A stretch of DNA of 64,000 nucleotides from Kaistia defluvii (GTDB taxonomy: Bacteria > Pseudomonadota > Alphaproteobacteria > Rhizobiales > Kaistiaceae). Made by a program: the position numbers and the translations under genes. This document shows, piece after piece, positions 32,262-40,535 of the stretch (positions within the stretch are counted from its first letter, which is position 1; every line of letters begins with the position of its first letter). Location of the stretch: assembly GCF_040548815.1 (NCBI RefSeq), contig NZ_JBEPSM010000001.1:1426001-1490000 (forward strand). The letters are read 5' to 3'. The notes beneath the pieces are model-generated. The model saw only the letters and a program-made list of their open reading frames with translations, did not search any database and had not been told where the DNA came from.

Positions 32262-33820
32262 CGATGGACTCCTGTCATGGCAGCCCCGACCGCCGCGAGA
32301 TCGTAGGGTGGCCGGAATTCGGCGACGATGCGCCCGGAAAGCATGACGATCACGCGGTCGGAAATATCGAAGATCTCATCGAGATCTGAAGAGATGAACA
32401 TCAGGCCGCAGCCGCGCGCCCGTGCCTTGCGCATGGCATCCCAGACGAAGGAGGTCGCCCCGATGTCGAGGCCGCGGGTCGGCTGCGCCGCGAGAATGAG
32501 GCGGGCGTCAGGATCCATCTCGCGAGACAGGATCACCTTCTGCGCGTTGCCGCCGGACAGCGAGCCCGCCCGCTGGCTCACTTCCGAATAGCGCACGTCC
32601 CATTCCTTGAGGGCCGCGTCGCATTGCTTGCGGATGGCTGCCGGGCTGATCGTCGACAGCAGGGACGTCTGCAGGAGACCCCGTGCGGCCCAGTTTTCCC
32701 AAAGCGAACTGGTGAGGCTCAGGCCTTCGACATTGCGCTCGAAAGGAATGATGCGCAGGCCCGCCGCACGCCGGGTGGCAAGCGGTGCGCGGGTCAGATC
32801 CATGTCGTCGATGGCAAGGGTGCCGTCGACCACATCGGCCATCGCGGCGATGGCGCGAACCAGCGTCCGCTGCCCATTGCCCTCCACACCCGCCACACCG
32901 ATGATCTCACCCGGGCGGATGTCGAGATCGATGCGATCGAGCGCCGGACCTTCCGGGTCAGGCCGGGTGGAAACCTGGCTCATGCGCAGGATGGGGGCAC
33001 GATCCTGAACCGCCGCATCCTCCTGCGCATGCGTGACAATGGCCGCGCCGGTCAGCGCGGCCTTGTCGTCCGCATTGAGGGTCTTGGCGGCTGCGGAGCC
33101 GATGATCAGCTCGGCCAGCTTGCCGGCATCGATCCCTTCGCAGGGGAGAGGCCCATCCACGAGCTTGCCGCCCCGGAGAACCGTGACCGTATCGGCGATC
33201 GCCAGAACTTCCCGGATCTTGTGCAGGATGAGAATGACGGTGACGCCGCGCGCCTTCAGGCGTCGCACGCGCTCGAAAAGCTTGTCCGCGCCTTCCGGCG
33301 ACAGCACGGCGGTGGGTTCATCCAGGATGAGGAGCTTGGCGTCGGAGACGAGGGCGCGCGCGATCTCCACGCCCTGCTGGGTTTCCACCGGCAGATCGCG
33401 GATCCGCTGCCGGGCTTTGACTTTCACATCCAGCGCGTCGAGATGCGGTTGCCAGCGCTTTTCCAGGCTACCCTTCGAGAAAAGCCCTCCCCCTTCCGCG
33501 CCGAATTGCATGGCCTCGGCGACGGTGAAGGAAGGGGGGAGCGCAAAGCTCTGATGCACGAGTTCGACGCCCGCCCGGCGGGCGTCCTTGACGTTGCCGC
33601 CCAGCAAGGGGCGACCGTCGATTTTGAGCTCGCCGGATGCCGGTCGAACGAGGCCAGCCAGAACCCTGGCAAAGGTCGTCTTGCCAGCGCCATTCTGGCC
33701 GACGACGGCGTGGATCTTGCCACGCTCGAAGACGGCTCCGACTTCGGAGAGCGCCACGATGGAACCGTAGCGAACGGTCACATCGCGGCATTCAAATATG
33801 GAGGGGCTGGCCTCGTTCAT
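32258..33820 (-). CDS. ABC transporter ATPase, duplicated domain, BMP/nucleoside type (520 aa)
   Basis: Two fused ABC domains. Domain 1 has Walker A GQNGAGKTT and Walker B LLILDEPTAVLSPEG, with the signature position reading LPVETQQGVEIARAL. Domain 2 has a loosened Walker A (GVEGNGQRT), signature LSGGNAQKVILSRE and LILAAQPTRGLD in place of the usual DEPT, which is normal for the second domain in this family. It powers the two permeases downstream. The SBP gene ends 21 bases upstream. Confidence 0.9.
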   Translation of the reverse strand: MNEASPSIFECRDVTVRYGSIVALSEVGAVFERGKIHAVVGQNGAGKTTFARVLAGLVRPASGELKIDGRPLLGGNVKDARRAGVELVHQSFALPPSFTVAEAMQFGAEGGGLFSKGSLEKRWQPHLDALDVKVKARQRIRDLPVETQQGVEIARALVSDAKLLILDEPTAVLSPEGADKLFERVRRLKARGVTVILILHKIREVLAIADTVTVLRGGKLVDGPLPCEGIDAGKLAELIIGSAAAKTLNADDKAALTGAAIVTHAQEDAAVQDRAPILRMSQVSTRPDPEGPALDRIDLDIRPGEIIGVAGVEGNGQRTLVRAIAAMADVVDGTLAIDDMDLTRAPLATRRAAGLRIIPFERNVEGLSLTSSLWENWAARGLLQTSLLSTISPAAIRKQCDAALKEWDVRYSEVSQRAGSLSGGNAQKVILSREMDPDARLILAAQPTRGLDIGATSFVWDAMRKARARGCGLMFISSDLDEIFDISDRVIVMLSGRIVAEFRPPYDLAAVGAAMTGVHR

Positions 33821-33841
33821 AACAGCGGAATCCAGTCGGAG

Positions 33842-34912
33842 TCAGAGCGTTGTGTTGAACGGAACCTTCAGGGATCCATCGAGAATCGCTGCGCGCGCCG
33901 CGGCGATTTCCGGCAGGACTTCCTTCGCCTTGGCTACCAGATCGGCCGGCCCCTGTTCCGCGAACAGCGGCGAGGGGATGAAGTCGATCACACCGGTGCC
34001 GAGGCCCGTATGCTCATGCGTGCCGCCGGCGAAATTGTTGCCGACCGCCTTGGCGACTTCGTTGTAGAGCGAGTTGCCGAAGTCGAGGCCGACGATCGAA
34101 ATCACGTTCTTCGGGCCCTGCGGGAACTGGGCGGGATCGAGCACGCTGACCATACGCCCCTCGCCTTCCTTGGCTGCGGCAATGATGCCGAAATCGGTTG
34201 CCGCCGCGTCCGTCTGGATGAAATCGATGCCGCCTGAATACATCTGCGTCGCGATTTCCTGGCCCTTGGCCGGATCCTGGAAGGAGCCTGCGAAGGCTAC
34301 GGATACCGATGCATCCGGGCGGACCGACAGGGCGCCTGCCTTGAAGGCATTGAAGTCGGCGTTGATCGGGGGAATGGACACGCCGCCGATGAAGCCCAGC
34401 TTGCCGGATTTGCTCAGCCGCGCCGCGAAGATGCCGGACAGATAGCAGCCGAGATAATAGTCGTAGGAAACGGTCACGACATTCGGGATCGCCGGCTCGA
34501 AGGGATCGGCGAAGAGCTGGATCCACTTGGTATTGGGATACTCGGGCGCCAGCGCCTTGAAGGGCTCCGCGACCTCGTTGAACGTCGATACGATCACGGA
34601 AGCGCCGGCATCGCCAAGGGTGCGGAAGATGGTTTCATAGGTCGCCGGGTCCTGCGCATAGACGGCGCGGGACTGGAAGCCCTGCTCCTCGGCAAGCTGC
34701 TTGAGCTTGGCGATCATCGAGTCCACGGCGCTCGCGTCGCCCGCCGCCTGCGTATGCACGAGCGCGACCAGGCCGCCAGCGGCATAGGACGCGGCCGTGA
34801 GCAGGCCGTTGGTCATGCCGAAGGCCGCCAAGCCTGCCGTCGTCTTCAGAAAGGTCCTGCGGCCGATGGAGTGGCGCAGCAGATTGAGTTCATTGGAATC
34901 TTTGTTCGTCAT
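33842..34912 (-). CDS. BMP-family ABC transporter substrate-binding protein (356 aa)
   Basis: BMP/PnrA-type (Med family) binding protein. Signal region SIGRRTFLKTTAGLAAFGM is twin-arginine-like with no lipobox cysteine visible, so the protein is probably free in the periplasm. YDYYLGCYLSGIFAARLSKSGKLGFIGG and PKNVISIVGLDFGNSLYNEVAKAV are family blocks. PnrA-like proteins bind purine nucleosides, and others bind unrelated ligands. Start 34912 (MTNKDSNE) follows AGGAAATGGGAAC; an open frame 33 codons longer crosses a hairpin and is not used. Confidence 0.87.
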   Translation of the reverse strand: MTNKDSNELNLLRHSIGRRTFLKTTAGLAAFGMTNGLLTAASYAAGGLVALVHTQAAGDASAVDSMIAKLKQLAEEQGFQSRAVYAQDPATYETIFRTLGDAGASVIVSTFNEVAEPFKALAPEYPNTKWIQLFADPFEPAIPNVVTVSYDYYLGCYLSGIFAARLSKSGKLGFIGGVSIPPINADFNAFKAGALSVRPDASVSVAFAGSFQDPAKGQEIATQMYSGGIDFIQTDAAATDFGIIAAAKEGEGRMVSVLDPAQFPQGPKNVISIVGLDFGNSLYNEVAKAVGNNFAGGTHEHTGLGTGVIDFIPSPLFAEQGPADLVAKAKEVLPEIAAARAAILDGSLKVPFNTTL

Positions 34913-34958
34913 GTTCCCATTTCCTGGCTCTGGAAGTTCGGTATGCGTTTTTTTATGG

Positions 34959-34978
34959 GGGCGGTTCGTGTGCCGCCC
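34959..34978 (-). other. Intercistronic hairpin upstream of the BMP SBP gene
   Basis: GGGCGG (34959-34964) and CCGCCC (34973-34978) pair over 8 nt in the 102-base gap between the NIPSNAP and SBP genes. In the transcript (minus) sense an A-rich stretch follows, so it is not a classical terminator. It may mark mRNA processing that raises SBP expression. Confidence 0.4.
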
Positions 34979-35014
34979 TTCCGCTTTGCGGATGCCTGTC
35001 GGCACCCGCATGCC

Positions 35015-35335
35015 TTATGCGCCGGGCGAAAACGGTGCCGGGTTCATGATCATCACATCCTGCGTCTGAATGGCGTCGAGCGCCCAGACGCCGGCGATGA
35101 ATGCCTGCCATTCGGGGTCGGCATACATGGCGGCGCGCCGCGCTTCGCGGTCGGCGAGACTGTCGTAGCGCCACATCAGGACCGTGGTGTGCAAATGCCC
35201 GATCTCGCTGACGAAGAGGCCGAGAAACGTGTTGAGGTGCCGCTTCTGGATCGGCAGACCCTCCGCTTCATACTTCTTGAGCCAGCCATCGACCGTGCCG
35301 GGCTTGAAGGTATAGGTACGGTGTTCGACGATCAC
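35015..35335 (-). CDS. NIPSNAP-family protein (106 aa)
   Basis: A short dimeric alpha-beta-barrel protein of the NIPSNAP family: MIVEHRTYTFKPGTVDGWLKKYE at the N terminus, then LGLFVSEIGHLHTTVLMWRYDSLADREARRAAMYADPEWQ. Family function is poorly known; bacterial members occur with catabolic and quinone-modifying enzymes. Its start overlaps the GMC stop (ATGA), so it is translated with the GMC oxidoreductase and may act on the same compound. Confidence 0.83.
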   Translation of the reverse strand: MIVEHRTYTFKPGTVDGWLKKYEAEGLPIQKRHLNTFLGLFVSEIGHLHTTVLMWRYDSLADREARRAAMYADPEWQAFIAGVWALDAIQTQDVMIMNPAPFSPGA

Positions 35336-36963
35336 TGGTGGGCCTCCTTGAGAATGAATTCAGCGGCGCGCTCCCCGATCATGATCGCCGGAGCATTGGT
35401 GTTACCGCTGGAGATGATGGGCATGATGGAAGCGTCTGCCACGCGCAGGCCTTCCACGCCGTGAACTTTCAGCTGCGCATCGACGACGGCCATCGGATCG
35501 GTGCCCATCTTGCAGGTGCCGACGGGATGGAACGTTGTCATGGCATTGGCGCGTAGCCATTGGGTCAGTTCGGCATCGGTCTCGACAGCCGGGCCGGGAG
35601 CGAGCTCCTTGCCGCGATACTTGTCGAACGCCTTCTGCTGGATCACCTCCCGCGTCATGCGGATGGCGTTGATCATCGTGCGGATGTCGAACTCGGTTTG
35701 CAGGTAGTTGGCGTTGATGCGGGGGCGATCCATCGGATCGGCCGAGCGCAAACGGATCTCGCCACGGCTTTCCGGATTGACCGGCCCCACCCGCAGGGAG
35801 AAGCCATGATTGGCCTCGACGCGTTCTTTCTTGAAAGGGTTCGGAAAGTGGAGGTTGGCAGTCTTTTCCAGTGCCGGCATGAAATGAAGCTGGATGTCCG
35901 GCGCCGCGAGATCGCCGCGTGACTTGACGAAGGCGCCGGCCTCATACGGGAAGGTCGTGGTGATACCTTCGCCGAACAGCATGCCCTGGATGACGGACCA
36001 GGTCAGCTTGTCGGCGCGCAGATCGGAATAGAGCGTCACCGGCTCGCGGCACTCATAGGCCATGACGCAATCGACATGGTCCTGAAGGTTCTTGCCGACA
36101 CCCGGCAGGTCCTTCACGACCTTGATGTTGTGTTCAGCCAGTTCATCAGCGGGGCCGATGCCCGACAGCATGAGGATCTGCGGCGAGTTGACGACACCGG
36201 CGGACAGGATCACCTCCCGATCCGCATGCACCCTGGTGATATTGCCCTTCCGGCTGAACTCGACGCCGATGGCGCGGCCATTTTCGATCAGGATGCGCTG
36301 GGTGTGGGCACGGGTGATGATCGTCAGGTTCGGGCGCTTCTTGGCCGGACGCAGGAAGGCATAGGCGGCCGAGCAGCGCTTGCCCTTTGTAATGGTGAAG
36401 TCGTAGCGGCCAAAACCTTCTTGGTCTTCGCCGTTGAAATCGTCGTTCAGCGGATAGCCGGCCTGCCCACCGGCCTCGTTGAAGACGTCCAGCAGCCCGT
36501 TCCAGCCGCGGGCGCGGCAGACGGTCAGTTCGCCTTCGGTGTTGTGATACTCATCCTTGCGCTGCGCATGGGTTTCGGAGCGCAGGAAGGCCGGAAGCAC
36601 CTCGTCATACGACCATCCCTTCGCGCCCATTTGGGCCCAGCGATCATAGTCGTGCCGGTTGCCGCGCACGTAGATCATGCCGTTGATGGTCGAGGTGCCC
36701 CCCAGCACCTTTCCCCGCGGCCAGTACAGCGAGCGATCGTTGAGATGCGGTTCGGGCTCGGTGTGATAGTGCCAGTTGTAGATGCCGGAATGAAACAGCT
36801 TGCCCATCAGCATGGGCAGCCGAAACAGCGGATTGAGGTCGCGCCCGCCAGCTTCCAGCAACAGCACCTTGTTGGCCGGATCCGCCGAAAGTCGGTTGGC
36901 AAGAACACAGCCTGCCGAACCGGCACCGATGATGATGTAATCGAATGTCTTCGTTGCGGCCAT
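35332..36963 (-). CDS. GMC-family FAD oxidoreductase, choline-dehydrogenase-like (543 aa)
   Basis: FAD motif [18 protein letters not shown] near residue 8, GKVLGGTSTINGMIYVRG near residue 84, and the active-site pair HPVGTCKMG near residue 482 and SGNTNAPAI near residue 523. It is clearly paralogous to the GMC enzyme at 2057-3676. Start 36963 is one base from the UDG-like stop; an open frame runs 61 codons further upstream without similarity. It would oxidise an alcohol side chain of whatever the BMP importer brings in. Confidence 0.89.
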   Translation of the reverse strand: MAATKTFDYIIIGAGSAGCVLANRLSADPANKVLLLEAGGRDLNPLFRLPMLMGKLFHSGIYNWHYHTEPEPHLNDRSLYWPRGKVLGGTSTINGMIYVRGNRHDYDRWAQMGAKGWSYDEVLPAFLRSETHAQRKDEYHNTEGELTVCRARGWNGLLDVFNEAGGQAGYPLNDDFNGEDQEGFGRYDFTITKGKRCSAAYAFLRPAKKRPNLTIITRAHTQRILIENGRAIGVEFSRKGNITRVHADREVILSAGVVNSPQILMLSGIGPADELAEHNIKVVKDLPGVGKNLQDHVDCVMAYECREPVTLYSDLRADKLTWSVIQGMLFGEGITTTFPYEAGAFVKSRGDLAAPDIQLHFMPALEKTANLHFPNPFKKERVEANHGFSLRVGPVNPESRGEIRLRSADPMDRPRINANYLQTEFDIRTMINAIRMTREVIQQKAFDKYRGKELAPGPAVETDAELTQWLRANAMTTFHPVGTCKMGTDPMAVVDAQLKVHGVEGLRVADASIMPIISSGNTNAPAIMIGERAAEFILKEAHQ

Positions 36964-36964
36964 G

Positions 36965-37816
36965 TTACCAAGCGATGGGTCGAGCACCCATCTCCTCCAG
37001 AAAATCGTTGCAGAGAACCAGCGGATTGGGGCGGCGGAGCACGTCGTCGGCGCGCGCCGGATGGTCGCGAAGGATGCAGCGCACATGGCCGCCAGCGGTT
37101 TCGTCGATGCCAGCCATGGCAAGCGCCTGCGCGGCCGCGTCGCCAAACCCCAAAAACACCAGCGGCTTTTCGCGCGCGGCGAGGACCCGCAGGGTTTCGA
37201 CGATCAAGGGCCGCCAGAGAACGAGGTGACCTTGCGATTGATGGGCGTCGATATCGACTTTGAAGCGCGTCAGCGTCAGCGAAGCATTCAGCAGCAAGGC
37301 ACCTTCGGAAACCCAGCGATCGGCAATATCGGACGGAGCTTCAAGCGGGACCGCCCCGCTCTCTATGGCCGCCAGCGTCTTCGGCCAGTCGCCGAAATCG
37401 CGCGCATAGGACGGATCCCCCTTGCGCGCGGCCACGATCAACTGCGTGTAGGCGCGAATGCTCTTGGAGAACATCTTGTCGAGTTCGTTCCAACCCGCGA
37501 GGTTTCCCGCCTCGAAGGCCCGTCCGGTCGCGAAGCCCGGCTCCGGATAGGGATCCTGGCCGAGCACGACACACGTCACGTCGTCCGGAGAAATCCCGTC
37601 GAACGCGCGCAGGCAATGGGTGCCGGCCGGCATTCCCGGGAAGTGCTTTCCACGGCGGACGGGGAAGATCGGCTCCCAGACTTCAAGCTCCAGTTCGGGC
37701 GCCATCCCCTCGAAATCGAGCGCGACCTGTCCGAGCAAAGCACGCCATGGCGCATCCAGATCGTCGCGCCAATCCGCCAGAAACTCCTGCATCGCAGCCC
37801 GTAACGGCATTGCCAT
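36965..37816 (-). CDS. Uracil-DNA-glycosylase-superfamily protein (283 aa)
   Basis: UDG family 1-like fold. GQDPYP at residues 86-91 is the water-activating motif (Asp88), EGALLLNASLTL at 171-182 matches the GVLLLN block, and GFGDAAAQ near 223 and RDHPARADD at 250-258 stand where UNG has its GxxAQ and HPSPLS motifs. Differences from true Ung: GQDPYH ends in proline, the HPSPLS loop is altered, and the C terminus has extra residues. Start 37816 follows GGGAGG. It is the first gene of the eight-gene operon, an odd place for a repair enzyme, so a metabolic or protective role linked to nucleobase handling is possible. It may also be a plain UDG. Confidence 0.8.
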   Translation of the reverse strand: MAMPLRAAMQEFLADWRDDLDAPWRALLGQVALDFEGMAPELELEVWEPIFPVRRGKHFPGMPAGTHCLRAFDGISPDDVTCVVLGQDPYPEPGFATGRAFEAGNLAGWNELDKMFSKSIRAYTQLIVAARKGDPSYARDFGDWPKTLAAIESGAVPLEAPSDIADRWVSEGALLLNASLTLTRFKVDIDAHQSQGHLVLWRPLIVETLRVLAAREKPLVFLGFGDAAAQALAMAGIDETAGGHVRCILRDHPARADDVLRRPNPLVLCNDFLEEMGARPIAW

Positions 37817-37861
37817 TCGCACCCTCCCCAAGGCGGCGGTCGCAGGTCGTTTTCAGGAACC

Positions 37862-37917
37862 TGACCGTTTTGTCAGCTTTTTATGAAAAGAAGTTGACCA
37901 TATTGTCAACTTCTTTT
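37862..37917. promoter_or_regulatory. Two RutR-like operator boxes in the divergent promoter
   Basis: Box 1 at 37894-37909, TTGACCATATTGTCAA, sits at the core of a perfect 13-bp inverted repeat (arms 37886-37898 and 37905-37917). Box 2 at 37861-37876, CTGACCGTTTTGTCAG, shares TGACC-N4-TTGTCA. Both resemble the Escherichia coli RutR consensus TTGACCA-N2-TGGTCAA. Box 1 covers the likely -35 elements of both genes: TTGACC with TTTATT (37917-37922) rightward, and TTGACA with CATAAA leftward. Repression of both directions by the adjacent TetR-type protein follows. Confidence 0.65.
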
Positions 37918-38036
37918 TTATTGGTGCTTCGATTCCCAAGGTCCCCTACGGTTGCAGGGTTGGACCGGGGATGGTTATGCGCGAAGGTCCGGGCGCTCGA
38001 TCCGGAAAAAGATGTTTAGCGACAACGGGATACCCA

Positions 38037-38708
38037 ATGGCTGAGCCCAGCAGATCGATTGAATTGGAGGCTGCGGTTCCGGAGGCTTCGGACGAGCCGA
38101 TCCGAGCGCGAAACGTGCTGAAGATCCTCACGGCCGCGGTGGAGATTTTCTCCCGCAAGGGCCTTGATGGCGCGCGGATTGTGGAAATCGCGAAGGCTTC
38201 CGGCCTGCCAAAGGGCAACGTCTATTATTATTTCTCGTCCAAGGAAGAGATCTACAATGCGGCGATCGACCAGCTGATCCATAGCTGGGACGATGCATTC
38301 CGACACATCTCGGCAGATCGCGACCCGGCCGAAGCGATCGAAGCCTATGTTCGCGCCAAGCTGGATCACGCATGGCAAAATGCGGCCGAGACGCGCCTAT
38401 TTGCCAATGAGATCCTGCAAGGCGCGGAGCATCTGTCTCTGGACGCACGCGAACACATGCGGCGGGTCACGGCGGAAAAGGCGGGGGTGCTAGATGCGTG
38501 GGCCGCGGCCGGCAAGATCGTGCCGGTCGATGCGCGGCATCTGTTCATCCTGCTCTGGTCCGCGACGCAATTCTATGTCGAGTTCGAGGCCCTTGCCTGC
38601 GATGCGCTGGATGTCCGCGAACTCTCGGAAGCCGACCGCGCGAAAGCCGCCAAGACGATCACCGAAACCATCCTGCGCGGCCTCCTGGCGAACCGCCCCG
38701 AAGCTTAG
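38037..38708 (+). CDS. TetR-family regulator with RutR-like C-terminal domain (223 aa)
   Basis: Helix-turn-helix near residues 20-65 (ILTAAVEIFSRKGLDGARIVEIAKASGLPKGNVYYYFSSKEEIY). The C-terminal half (VLDAWAAAGKIVPVDARHLFILLWSATQFYVEFEAL) resembles the ligand domain of RutR, which senses uracil or thymine in Escherichia coli. ATG 38037 follows ACGGGA; an open frame 22 codons longer has no ribosome site. It is divergent from the operon at 28778-37816 and has RutR-like boxes upstream. The ligand is inferred to be a pyrimidine-like compound, not demonstrated. Confidence 0.88.
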   Translation: MAEPSRSIELEAAVPEASDEPIRARNVLKILTAAVEIFSRKGLDGARIVEIAKASGLPKGNVYYYFSSKEEIYNAAIDQLIHSWDDAFRHISADRDPAEAIEAYVRAKLDHAWQNAAETRLFANEILQGAEHLSLDAREHMRRVTAEKAGVLDAWAAAGKIVPVDARHLFILLWSATQFYVEFEALACDALDVRELSEADRAKAAKTITETILRGLLANRPEA

Positions 38709-38941
38709 GTCACAAGAGAGCCAAAACGAGCGGACTTTCCGAGCAGCTTTTCGAACTGGACCGGGTCCATCGGCGCAGCGAACAGATAGCCCTGCCCCAC
38801 CGAACAGCCCAAGGCCTGCATCAGCTGGCGCTCTTCCTCCGTCTCGATTCCTTCCGCGACGATGCGAATATCCAGCGCTGCGCCGAGCTTGACGACACTT
38901 TCGACGATGATGCGCTTCGCCACGTTGAGAGCGATCTCAGT
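38705..38941 (-). pseudogene. EAL-domain protein, C-terminal remnant
   Basis: The frame encodes the last part of an EAL (c-di-GMP phosphodiesterase) domain: TEIALNVAKRIIVESVVKLG then IRIVAEGIETEEERQLM and GCSVGQGYLFAAPM, ending normally. Everything N-terminal, including the EAL motif itself, is missing: upstream of about 38941 the DNA is the 3' end of the PPOX gene. It is therefore a truncated, inactive remnant, and the joint is a recombination or deletion scar. Its stop overlaps the TetR stop. Confidence 0.75.
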
Positions 38942-39932
38942 AGAGGTTTTTCTTGTAGTCCTTGGCCATCTCGCGCTCCACGAGGCCGGGCACGGACATG
39001 ATAGCGCCCGCCAGTTTCGCGCCGACGCCCTTCCCCAGCCTCAAGTGGCCTGCCGCGATCTTGCCCGCGTTGAGGCCGCCGGGCGCTGCTGGTGCCGGCC
39101 AGGGCGAAGCGCGCACCAGCGCCCGGCTCTCCTGCTGATCGACGAGCATCTTGTCGACCACAGTCACCAAATCCGGCACTTTCTCGCCGACCGCGAAGCG
39201 TTCCCGTTCGGCGAGATCGTCCGTGATGCGCGCCTCGCCTTTGACGACCGCGATCCGATGAGCGCCGGGAACCAGCAGGGCAAGCGCTACGTTTGGCTGA
39301 TCGATGATGTTTCGGAAGCTGTCGATCCTTCGGTTTCCGGGACGATCGGCAAAACGGAGTGTTTCGCCCTCTATACGCACCATCAAGCCGGCCGGGTCGC
39401 CCTTGGGACTCAGGTCGGCCCGGGATTGCGGGTCGCAGGTCGCCAGCCCCATGAAACGGCAATGCGCAGCGAGATGCTCGGCTGAAGAAAACGCGGCTTC
39501 CATAGGCGATGCCGACCAGAAGTCCGAGCGGATCAGCGCCTTGCCGCAATGGATGTAGCATTCCTCGACGGCGACATGGACTTCGCTGCCATCATTCGAC
39601 GCCACACGCCCCTTGACGCGCATCACCTCGTTGAGCGAGGGCACCAGAAAGACCGATCCGAACCCGGCGCCAGGCGAAAAGCGCTCCGGTGCGTCCAGCG
39701 CATGGGAAGGTAGGCAGAGCGTGGCCCTTTCTCCCCGAGCCCAGCCCGGCATATCGCCGCCCAGCACGATCTCGAGACGTTCCCCTTCCGCAATCGACGC
39801 CATCATGAGGGTGGACGCCGCGAGCCACGCCATCGCCCCCGCATCGAGATGATCAATGGTTTTCGCCAGCACCATCCCCGGCGGGCTTCCGAATTGCTCC
39901 TGCAACTGCTCGCGGGTCGTCAGGCCGGCCAT
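38937..39932 (-). CDS. Pyridoxamine-5'-phosphate-oxidase-like FMN-binding protein (331 aa)
   Basis: C-terminal two-thirds match the PPOX-class split barrel: CRFMGLATCDPQSRADLSPKGDPAGLMVRIEGETLRFADRPGNRRIDSFRNIIDQPNVALALLVPG, typical of the FMN site, then VKGEARI. The N-terminal 140 residues are less familiar and resemble an additional PPOX-like or lipocalin-like half. The likely role is an FMN-linked oxidoreductase of unknown substrate. Start 39932 follows AAGGGG. The last three codons run into the EAL remnant, so the native C terminus may have been replaced at the joint. Confidence 0.7.
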   Translation of the reverse strand: MAGLTTREQLQEQFGSPPGMVLAKTIDHLDAGAMAWLAASTLMMASIAEGERLEIVLGGDMPGWARGERATLCLPSHALDAPERFSPGAGFGSVFLVPSLNEVMRVKGRVASNDGSEVHVAVEECYIHCGKALIRSDFWSASPMEAAFSSAEHLAAHCRFMGLATCDPQSRADLSPKGDPAGLMVRIEGETLRFADRPGNRRIDSFRNIIDQPNVALALLVPGAHRIAVVKGEARITDDLAERERFAVGEKVPDLVTVVDKMLVDQQESRALVRASPWPAPAAPGGLNAGKIAAGHLRLGKGVGAKLAGAIMSVPGLVEREMAKDYKKNLY

Positions 39933-40070
39933 GCTCGTGCCCCTTCATGCGGCCGCTTCCGATACGGCACAGGTTGGATCGGATCGAAGGCGCGTACTGT
40001 CGCTTCGACTGCTTCGCCTCGACCACAATAGGGACGGGCAGCAGCGCGATTCCCGAGATACGCCAGCATG

Positions 40071-40535
40071 TTATGCGTTCTCCCCAATCAGGTGGCCCGC
40101 TTCGTTCAGCACGGCAAACGCCCATTCGCAGGCGAGTTGAACCGGATCGTCCTGGCTGGAAGCGTCATACCGCCCGTAGAGACCAACCCGCTCGGCGCCC
40201 GCGGCGCGAAGATGCTCATCGATGATTTCGCTACCGCGCGCGTAATGGTCATAGCTGTGGTCGCCAAGGCCGAACATCGCGTACCGAAGGCCGCGTAGAT
40301 CCGGCGGATCGCGATCGAGCGCCGCGGCGAACGGGACGGCGCCGCTTGGGAGTACGCCCTCCCCATGCGTCGAGCAGATGACGAGATGGAAATCGCCCGG
40401 CGATAGCTCCATCGGGTCCGTTTCGCTCATGTCGTGTTTAACGACCGGAAAGCGGTTGCCGATTGCCTCTGCGACTTCATCAGCAAGGAGTTCGGCATTG
40501 CCGCTCTCCGTACCGAAAAGGATGATGATCTTCAT
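40071..40535 (-). CDS. Flavodoxin domain protein, electron carrier (154 aa)
   Basis: FMN-binding flavodoxin: phosphate loop ILFGTESGNAELLADEVAE at residues 5-23, STHGEGVLPSGAVPFAAAL near residue 60 and FGLGDHSYDHYARGSEIIDEHL near residue 90, which hold the flavin ring. The ATG at 40535 overlaps the ferredoxin reductase stop (ATGA). It probably takes electrons from that reductase and gives them to a P450 or other oxygenase, as cindoxin does in cineole degradation. No P450 gene is in the window. Confidence 0.88.
   Translation of the reverse strand: MKIIILFGTESGNAELLADEVAEAIGNRFPVVKHDMSETDPMELSPGDFHLVICSTHGEGVLPSGAVPFAAALDRDPPDLRGLRYAMFGLGDHSYDHYARGSEIIDEHLRAAGAERVGLYGRYDASSQDDPVQLACEWAFAVLNEAGHLIGENA

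Noticed and set aside
37886..37922. Inverted repeat followed by T-rich DNA that looks like a terminator.
   Set aside because: It lies between divergent starts where no transcript ends, and it fits RutR-type operators; a terminator role is unlikely.
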